From: VGJW01 sp035286125 | GTDB taxonomy: Bacteria; Cyanobacteriota; Sericytochromatia; S15B-MN24; VGJW01 | Direction of reading: 5' to 3' | Assembly (NCBI GenBank): GCA_035286125.1 | Contig: JAYKIS010000025.1 | Location: forward strand, 1 to 11,763 | Length of the DNA stretch: 11,763 bases | Shown here: positions 6,394 through 11,763 of the stretch, in pieces | How positions within the stretch are numbered: the first letter of the stretch is position 1 | Layout of the letters: every line of letters begins with the position of its first letter | Notes under the pieces: generated by a model | Seen by the model: the letters and a program-made list of their open reading frames with translations, nothing else | What the model was told of the DNA's origin: nothing | The model's database searches: none | Position numbers and translations under genes: made by a program

Positions 6394-8729
6394 AGGTTTT
6401 GCGTTGGCTGCTTTGCTGCATTGTGGCAGCGTGTGTCTCGCTGGGCCCCAGTCCGTCTGTCCGTTCTGCGGATTTGCGGGGAGCCACCGTCGGCGTCCGG
6501 GTTCGTGGTCACGTCGAGGATGCGATGGGTGCTGCGGTGGCCGATGCGCGGATTTTCCTCGTCGCAGGCGTACCGGTTCCGGACGGACCACCCGACGTCG
6601 GGAGTGTCGACCGATTTGCCGATGCCGCCACGTCCGGTACTCTGGACGGCGCGCTGCAGTCAACGCCCCTTGACGGTAGCCTGCAATCCACCCCTTTTGA
6701 TGGCGCCCTGCAGACCACCCCGTTGGCGCACGGACTACGCTATCCGACAGGTCCCCTCCGACCTGCGCGCGTCCTGACGGGGAGTCGATCGGACCTGCGT
6801 GGGGATTTTGCAATCGATGTCCCGAAGATCGGCCATTTTGTCCTGCAGGTCCTCGGACCGGAACGGGACAGCCTGGCTTCGCGTGAGGTTGTCGTCCAAG
6901 GCGCCACGGCCACTCTCGAATTGGGCACGATTGTCCTGGGACGGCCGTGGACCGTGCGTGGCCGTGTCGTGCTTCCCCCGGGACGCAATCCCCAGGAGGC
7001 TCTCGTATATGTCCCGGGGGGCGACCGATGGGTCCGGCCCGGGGCGGAGGGGAACTTCCTGCTGGATGGTGTTGCCCCGGGTACGGCCGCCGTGGCGGCT
7101 GTTGCCGACGGCCTGCGCCCCGTGGTCACACCGATGCGACCGACAGGGGGGAGCGTCCAGCAGGTCGGTGAACTGGTGCTCGTGGAACCCTCTCCCGTGA
7201 TCAGGCGCCTGCAGCCGGAAGTTGTCGCACCTGGGACGGAAGTCCAGATCGAGGGGGATCACTTCGGCGCGTGGCGATCCACGCCCTGGAGCTTGTGGGT
7301 CGGCGATGTTCGTGTCCCATCGGCCCGACGTCTTGATGACACCCGGCTTGCCTTCACCTGGCCTGCCAATCTCGAGGGGGGGGGCGTCAGGGTCGAGGTG
7401 GGTGAGGTCCGTTCCCGTGCAGCCACCGTTTCCGTGGTCGCCTCGTGGTCCATCGAGGCCTCCACCGCATCCCTGACCCCGGGGGAAACCTGGGAACCCG
7501 GGCTGGTTCTGCGCGATGGCAAGGGGCATCGCCTTCCCGATGCGGGAATCTGGAGCTGGTCATCCGCCCCTGACTGGGCCTCGCGCGAGGGTGGGGCCTG
7601 GCGTGCCGGAAGGCCTGGCGTCCACGCCGGTGTCTGGTCCCTCGGGGGATGGAAGGTACCTGTCGAGGCTAGGGTTTCCAGCCATCAGGCCGGGCTCCTG
7701 CTGGATGGTGGCAGGGTCGAGGGTGGCTTGACGGAGGGTACGGTTGGCCTGCGCATGTTCCAACCTGCATGGGTGCTGCCCGGCCCGCATGGAGGGTGGT
7801 GGTTCTGTGATCGTCGATCGGGCGTCAGGGGAAGCCTTCCCGAACTGTCGGAGATCCGGCATCTGGATGGCGAGGGACGTGTGCGTGTCGTGCGAGCAGC
7901 CGCAGAGGTCGGGGGCTCGCGCTGGACGCATGCCGCACGTGTCGGGCGTGGTGTCGTTGTCGTCGATGAGAACACGAGGGGGCTTGATATCTGGCAGCCT
8001 GAGGCAACGCGGACCTTGGGGGTGGATGTTCCGGCGGGGGTCTGGACAAGCCTTCCGTCCTTGCCGGGGCTGGGAAGCCACGATGGGTTGCCCGGACCTA
8101 TCGCGTGGCATCCTGATTGGGGGCTGGCCCAGGTCTACCAGTCGGCGAACCGTTGGCAACTCGTGCGTTTGGCTGTGGATGGGCAGTGGCACACCGAGGC
8201 CCTCGCCATCGGCCCTACGTTTCCTGAGCCTACTGAGCCTGCTCTCGCGCCCGACCAGGCTCTTGTTCGGGCCTATTCCCTGGCCTGGACGAGTTCAGGG
8301 ACCCTCGTTGTGGGTACCCTGTCCCGCGTTTGGGCGTGGCCGATGGTTGCCACGCGGGTGTGTGGGCGCCCGGTCGTGCCCGGTCGAATGACCTCCCTTG
8401 TTGGCCACGGAGGCCTTGACGGTGGACCCGTGCCTCCGGAACCCGATGGCGTGAGCCTTCGTGTCGTGTCCGGACTGCTTCCCGTGGGGCCAGACCTGTG
8501 GATCGCCGACGGCAACCACGGAAGGTTGATCGTTCTGGACGGGGACGGGCATACGTACCTGGCCGGCGGGGAGGGTTCGCAGGCCCCCATCCGCGATTAC
8601 GTGAGGCTGCTGGACCAGAAGTGGATCAGGCCGGGACCCCTTGCCCAGTCGGATGAAGGGGACATCGTCATGCTGGACAAGGTTGCCGGAATGCTGATGC
8701 GCCTGGTTCCCACGGCCGGGACGCATTGA
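6390..8729 (+). CDS. Secreted or lipoprotein multi-domain beta-propeller protein with a nonapeptide repeat
   Basis: The gene starts at GTG 6390 inside the upstream stop (GTGA, 4-base overlap), giving 779 residues. The signal peptide contains lipobox V-A-A-C (Cys15); signal peptidase I cleavage after VRSA (near residue 27) is an alternative. Residues 33-185 form a regulatory-like beta-sandwich (RGHVEDAMGAAVADARIFLV; SDLRGDFAIDVP) interrupted by a loop with three nonapeptide repeats at 85-111. A second such domain is at 187-265. A clear IPT/TIG domain lies at 268-349 (IRRLQPEVVAPGTEVQIEGD, then HFG). A bacterial Ig-like stretch is at 350-430, and propeller blades run from about 455 to the C-terminus (SGLLPVGPDLWIADGNHGRL; DEGDIVMLDKVAGMLMRL). 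The domain order repeats that of the preceding gene. A G9 tract interrupts the IPT coding region. I see no enzymatic motif. Confidence 0.83.
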   Translation: MKVLRWLLCCIVAACVSLGPSPSVRSADLRGATVGVRVRGHVEDAMGAAVADARIFLVAGVPVPDGPPDVGSVDRFADAATSGTLDGALQSTPLDGSLQSTPFDGALQTTPLAHGLRYPTGPLRPARVLTGSRSDLRGDFAIDVPKIGHFVLQVLGPERDSLASREVVVQGATATLELGTIVLGRPWTVRGRVVLPPGRNPQEALVYVPGGDRWVRPGAEGNFLLDGVAPGTAAVAAVADGLRPVVTPMRPTGGSVQQVGELVLVEPSPVIRRLQPEVVAPGTEVQIEGDHFGAWRSTPWSLWVGDVRVPSARRLDDTRLAFTWPANLEGGGVRVEVGEVRSRAATVSVVASWSIEASTASLTPGETWEPGLVLRDGKGHRLPDAGIWSWSSAPDWASREGGAWRAGRPGVHAGVWSLGGWKVPVEARVSSHQAGLLLDGGRVEGGLTEGTVGLRMFQPAWVLPGPHGGWWFCDRRSGVRGSLPELSEIRHLDGEGRVRVVRAAAEVGGSRWTHAARVGRGVVVVDENTRGLDIWQPEATRTLGVDVPAGVWTSLPSLPGLGSHDGLPGPIAWHPDWGLAQVYQSANRWQLVRLAVDGQWHTEALAIGPTFPEPTEPALAPDQALVRAYSLAWTSSGTLVVGTLSRVWAWPMVATRVCGRPVVPGRMTSLVGHGGLDGGPVPPEPDGVSLRVVSGLLPVGPDLWIADGNHGRLIVLDGDGHTYLAGGEGSQAPIRDYVRLLDQKWIRPGPLAQSDEGDIVMLDKVAGMLMRLVPTAGTH
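6642..6722 (+). repeat. Three tandem 27-base repeats encoding L/F-DG-A/S-LQ-S/T-TP
   Basis: Three adjacent 27-base units (6642-6668, 6669-6695, 6696-6722) encode LDGALQSTP, LDGSLQSTP and FDGALQTTP, residues 85-111 of the host protein. The units differ mostly at synonymous positions (GCG/AGC/GCC, CAG/CAA, ACG/ACC). The peptide is therefore better conserved than the DNA, and the array is not a fresh duplication. A degenerate fourth unit (LAHGLRYPT) may follow. The array sits in a loop of the first regulatory-like domain. Confidence 0.85.
7376..7384 (+). repeat. G9 homopolymer inside the IPT domain coding sequence
   Basis: Nine consecutive G residues span the end of a GAG codon and three glycine codons (residues 330-332). 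It is the longest mononucleotide run I noticed in the window. A slip of one base would shift the frame in the IPT domain and remove the propeller. Slippage is a possibility suggested by length, not shown by this single sequence. Confidence 0.6.
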
Positions 8730-8736
8730 GTCACTC
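8728..8736. other. Convergent gene junction: palindrome holding both stop codons
   Basis: The rightward operon stops with TGA at 8727-8729 and the leftward gene stops with TGA at 8733-8731, leaving a single G between them. The 9-base sequence GAGTCACTC is palindromic about its central base and includes most of both stops. I see no GC hairpin followed by a T-run on either strand here. Termination must therefore be Rho-dependent or lie inside the opposing gene. Confidence 0.6.
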
Positions 8737-10956
8737 GGGAATCCAGATCCCCGTCCTGAGTCGTCTTGCCGTATTGTTGGCCGTGTCGGCAAAGATGACG
8801 TCCCCGTTCGCCAGAACATCGAGGCCGCCCAGTTTGGTGGGCAGGACGGTCCCCATGGCAGGTCCTTCGAAGAGGCCGCCCCCGTCCGTGGCAATGGCCC
8901 GACCCTTTTGGCTGTTCAGGTCCACCATGACCACCTGCCGTGCGTTGGGCGCAGTGACGTAGAGGCGCTGCCGGGTTCGATCGATCGCGATGCCCGCGTC
9001 GGCAGCCTGAACCCAGCGGTACGCCGAAACGATCTCGACAAGGTCTAGGCCGACGGTGGCCAGATCGGCCAGGCGTTCGGGAGCCCTGCCGCGCGCTCCG
9101 ACCGACACGATGTAGGAGGCACTGCCATCCAGCGAGCGCACTTCATCGACGGCCTTGCCGACAAGCGTCGTGACGACCGCATCGCGGAAGTCGTCACCAG
9201 GGGGAGCCTCGGCACGGCGCACGGCCTGATTGTAGAGATCGAGCACGAAGATCTCCGCCCGGCCATCCTTCCTGCGTTGCCACACCAGCTTGGTCGGTCT
9301 GCTGAACGAGGCCGTAAGACCCGGTCTGACCGAGCCCGAACTGTCCTTCATCCTTCCGAAGTCGGGCACGGCGACGGACGCGGTGCCTCCTCCGAGCAAC
9401 GGGGTCTCTACTTCGGTCGTCGAGGCGTAATTCAGGGCAGCGAGCCCGCCTTCGACAGCAGCCAGGACAGGCTGGGTATATGGCCAGCCATCACCAAGCA
9501 CGGTCGTGACCAGGCCCGTCACCCTGTCAATGCGACGAACACGGTTGGCCCCGCGATCGGCAACGAAGAGGTTGCCGCTGTCATCAAAGGCAAGCCCAAA
9601 CGGCCTGCCCCAGGCCGTTTCGGCCAGCGGCGTCTCCGGGCTCCCGTCGAAGGTGGCTTCCGGGTTTCCCAGCATGTAGAAACGACCAGCCTGCATGGGC
9701 CTGCCGAAGTAGTTACCCCCGACCTTGCAGGCGAAACCGAGGGTTGCGCTCTCGTCGAAGGTCATGGCCACGTTTCCGGCCAGATCCTGCCGGGCCTCGA
9801 TGATGGTCCTGAGTGTCAGGGCCGGTTCAACGCGGATGTCTCCCCCCACCAGGAGGCTACCCGTGAAGAAGTTGCCTGCATTGGAATCATCGGAGGACAC
9901 GGGTTCATCCCAGAAGGAGAAGTCGACACCGGCCGGCTGACTGCCCAAGTACGTGATGCGCTGGCCGCCCGAAACACGATCGATCAAGCCTGCCTTGCCG
10001 CTGATCAGGAGATAACTGCTGCCGGAGGCCTCGACGTTGATGGGCTCCGCGAAGGCCGCCTCCGTGGCGGTGGCCGGGCGTGTCAGGGGCTCGCTGTTGA
10101 GAAGGGTGTTGCCGGCGTCGGTCACGATGGCCAGGGGAACATTCTCGAGCACGGTGCTCCAGGCCTTGTGGCTGTCTGCCACGACAGTGACCATGCCCAG
10201 CATGTAGCGCCTCGCCAACTCGGCACCGCGGCCGATGGTGAAGTCGTCGGCAATGGCCTCGCTGCCGGTCCGCGGGGGCATCACGAAGGTGCCATCCCGT
10301 ACGGCGGCACGCAACCGACCGGCCTCCGAATCGGCCAATGCCACCGCGGCAGCCGGCTGGGCCTTGCTGCCCGCCGACAGGAACGGGGCATCCGGATGGC
10401 GAGTTGCCTGGGTGCTCCGAAAGAACTCCACGACCAGGGTCGAGGCCTCGTCCACGGCTACGGGTGATCCCGCCTGCGCCAAGGCAAGCAGCCGGCGCTG
10501 CTGCCCGAAGAGGACCTGCGCGATGACGGGCTGCTTGTCAGGGAAGACCATCGGGGTCTCGAACTGCCCGGACGTGTCGCAACGGCTGGAAAGCAGGGCG
10601 AAGCGATCCTTGGCAATCGGATCCCTCAACACCAGGAAGCGGCCGTCGTCGTCCATGAAGGTCACGAGGGCACCCGCCAGCGGGCCCGAGGCCGTGGAGA
10701 CCGTACCTGTCACCTTGGCGCTACCGCCGTTGATGGTGCCCTCGAGCACCCGGTAGCGCGCACCGGGCATCATGACGCCGTCGGGTCCCTGGACCGCCAC
10801 GATCTCGCCGGTTCCGGACACGGGGCTGGTGACCTGCGCATCGCGGTTATCTACCGCGACACGCCGTGCAAGGTCAGGTACCGCACACGCGGAGGTCGTG
10901 GCGGCCAGGAAGAGGGCAGCGAGGCGCGTGCGACGGGGCTGGAAGTGGGGTGACAT
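8731..10956 (-). CDS. Predicted lipoprotein with regulatory-like domain and C-terminal NHL propeller
   Basis: The protein has 741 residues from ATG 10956. That ATG is chosen over a longer frame because GAGG sits five bases upstream and the start exposes a signal peptide: Arg8, Arg9, Arg11, then LAALFLAATTSAC. The T-S-A-C lipobox (Cys24) is imperfect at -3. Residues 81-180 look like a carboxypeptidase-regulatory-like domain (KVTGTVSTASGPLAGALVTF, then DTSGQFETP). Residues 205-440 have no family I recognise. NHL blades follow at 451-486 (PFGLAFDDSGNLFVADRGAN, then RVRRID), 553-599, 654-681 and 706-735, where ADTANNTARRL closes the chain. Long insertions separate the blades, so it may recruit a partial or irregular propeller. 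It follows another NHL gene by 7 bases in the same operon. No catalytic residues are evident and its ligand is unknown. Confidence 0.86.
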   Translation of the reverse strand: MSPHFQPRRTRLAALFLAATTSACAVPDLARRVAVDNRDAQVTSPVSGTGEIVAVQGPDGVMMPGARYRVLEGTINGGSAKVTGTVSTASGPLAGALVTFMDDDGRFLVLRDPIAKDRFALLSSRCDTSGQFETPMVFPDKQPVIAQVLFGQQRRLLALAQAGSPVAVDEASTLVVEFFRSTQATRHPDAPFLSAGSKAQPAAAVALADSEAGRLRAAVRDGTFVMPPRTGSEAIADDFTIGRGAELARRYMLGMVTVVADSHKAWSTVLENVPLAIVTDAGNTLLNSEPLTRPATATEAAFAEPINVEASGSSYLLISGKAGLIDRVSGGQRITYLGSQPAGVDFSFWDEPVSSDDSNAGNFFTGSLLVGGDIRVEPALTLRTIIEARQDLAGNVAMTFDESATLGFACKVGGNYFGRPMQAGRFYMLGNPEATFDGSPETPLAETAWGRPFGLAFDDSGNLFVADRGANRVRRIDRVTGLVTTVLGDGWPYTQPVLAAVEGGLAALNYASTTEVETPLLGGGTASVAVPDFGRMKDSSGSVRPGLTASFSRPTKLVWQRRKDGRAEIFVLDLYNQAVRRAEAPPGDDFRDAVVTTLVGKAVDEVRSLDGSASYIVSVGARGRAPERLADLATVGLDLVEIVSAYRWVQAADAGIAIDRTRQRLYVTAPNARQVVMVDLNSQKGRAIATDGGGLFEGPAMGTVLPTKLGGLDVLANGDVIFADTANNTARRLRTGIWIPE

Positions 10957-10961
10957 GATTA

Positions 10962-10965
10962 CCTC
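10962..10965 (-). promoter_or_regulatory. Shine-Dalgarno GAGG overlapping the upstream stop codon
   Basis: On the minus strand the sequence TGAGGTAATCATG joins the upstream TGA, a GAGG ribosome-binding site and the ATG at 10956 with five-base spacing. It fixes the start of the 741-residue lipoprotein and suggests coupled translation of the two genes. Confidence 0.7.
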
Positions 10966-11763
10966 AGGGCCTGTCGCCGATGCGAAGGATACGGACACGA
11001 CGCGAGCGATCGTCCGTCATGTGCAAGTCACCCCGACCATCCAGGGCGATGGAGTTGACCTCTCCCAGGGTCATGACCCGGGATTCACCATCGCCAACCT
11101 GGACGGAACGCTGGGTCGTATAGCGAGCCAGAGGCGCGCGCGCCTCGGGCCTTTCCTGGATGGCTGTCTCGAACAGGTTACCTGCGACAGTCCAGATGCG
11201 CCCTTGAGGGTCGCTCAGGCGAATCATGCGAATCGCGAGATGGTCGGAATCCGCGATGAACAACCTGTTCTTGTCGTCGATGACGACCTTGTGGGGGTAG
11301 TTGAGGGCCACGTCCACCGCAGGACGCCCGTCATCGACAGGGACGAATGTGTCGGGATCCAGGGCCAGAACTCTTGCCTTTTCCCTGAGTGCGGGATCCG
11401 CCGGAGCCGGCCTTCCTGCAACCCGTTTCCAGATGCCTGCGTCGAGATCCAGGGCAATGACCACGCCACTCTCCGTATCGGTGATGTAGAGTGTGCGGGC
11501 GCCACCCGCCCGGTGCAGCGTGACATTCGTCGGGGCCATGAAGTACAGGTCGGAAAGGGACCCCGACAAGGGCAACTGGGAGGCGCGTTGCTCACGCACG
11601 TCCCGTGCAAGGTCGAGGCCCGCACCAATCTGGCCAATCTCGGCCTCGATGTCACCGCTGGCGGTCATGGCGAACATGCGAACGGCACCCGATTCCGAAT
11701 CCGCGACGTACAGCGTGCCTGTGGCGCCCGCCGTATCCGGCCTGTCCAGGGCAAGGTCCTGGA
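10964..11763 (-). CDS. NHL-repeat beta-propeller protein, N-terminal part beyond window
   Basis: The frame is open from the right edge and ends at TGA 10966-10964, giving 265 complete codons. The true start, and any signal peptide, lies outside; the internal ATG at 11677 falls inside a blade and is not the start. Four NHL-type blades are visible: GTLYVADSESGAVRMF at the edge, RTLYITDTESGVVIALDL, PHKVVIDDKNRLFIADSDH followed by LAIRMI, and NSIALDGRGDLHMTDDRSRR, which ends the protein as VRILRIGDRP. After the third blade comes WTVAGN, the usual strand in these repeats. It is translated ahead of the 741-residue lipoprotein with a 7-base gap. Given its neighbours it is probably also exported, but this cannot be seen here. 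Confidence 0.85.
   Translation of the reverse strand, partial: QDLALDRPDTAGATGTLYVADSESGAVRMFAMTASGDIEAEIGQIGAGLDLARDVREQRASQLPLSGSLSDLYFMAPTNVTLHRAGGARTLYITDTESGVVIALDLDAGIWKRVAGRPAPADPALREKARVLALDPDTFVPVDDGRPAVDVALNYPHKVVIDDKNRLFIADSDHLAIRMIRLSDPQGRIWTVAGNLFETAIQERPEARAPLARYTTQRSVQVGDGESRVMTLGEVNSIALDGRGDLHMTDDRSRRVRILRIGDRP

Noticed and set aside
8767..8793. TTGCCG/CGGCAA inverted repeat considered as a terminator
   Set aside because: The loop is 15 bases, there is no following T-run, and it lies inside the coding region of the leftward lipoprotein.
9277..10467. 396-codon plus-strand open frame opposite the 741-residue lipoprotein
   Set aside because: The opposite strand encodes clear NHL blades with a signal peptide and ribosome-binding site. 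This frame has no signal, start context or domain.
10957..10998. Upstream extension of the 741-residue lipoprotein
   Set aside because: It overlaps the previous gene. The ATG at 10956 has GAGG at five-base spacing and directly exposes the signal peptide.

Overview
The window comes from a GC-rich, tightly packed bacterial chromosome, by inspection. Two proteins have good lipoprotein signal peptides and two more have weaker or ambiguous ones. The P/T/S-rich stalk and the Ig-like plus beta-propeller modules fit proteins displayed at the envelope, most easily in a diderm. I cannot name the phylum. Several GC-rich lineages carry many such NHL/IPT/regulatory-like proteins (for example Sericytochromatia, Armatimonadota or Myxococcota), but that is only a guess. 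No gene earns a confident symbol. I see no rRNA, tRNA, CRISPR array, insertion sequence or prophage gene.

There are three transcription units. Unit 1 runs leftward (2754 to 1): a TPR protein of about 545 residues followed, through a 1-base stop/start overlap, by a soluble GAF-type sensor histidine kinase. The kinase runs off the left edge just after its phospho-acceptor helix. Unit 2 runs rightward (2871 to 8729) as three tightly spaced genes. The first is a lipoprotein with a P/T/S-rich stalk and an NHL beta-propeller. The other two are predicted lipoproteins or secreted proteins that share an order of regulatory-like beta-sandwich, IPT/TIG-like domain, another Ig-like segment and a C-terminal propeller. 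Unit 3 runs leftward (right edge to 8731): an NHL propeller protein cut by the window edge, then a lipoprotein of about 741 residues with a regulatory-like domain and a C-terminal NHL propeller.

Units 1 and 2 diverge from the only sizeable non-coding stretch, 116 AT-rich bases at 2755-2870. It holds a good sigma70-type promoter facing left and an extended -10 facing right, the latter placed so that the rightward message could begin at its ATG. Units 2 and 3 converge with one base between their stop codons and no visible terminator. No other stretch lacks a gene for more than 300 bases.

The most notable feature is the concentration of five propeller proteins, each ending at its last blade, beside a divergently transcribed TPR/histidine-kinase pair. 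This suggests an envelope recognition or assembly locus with a possible dedicated sensory input. That function is inferred from architecture only; no partner or substrate can be read from the sequence.
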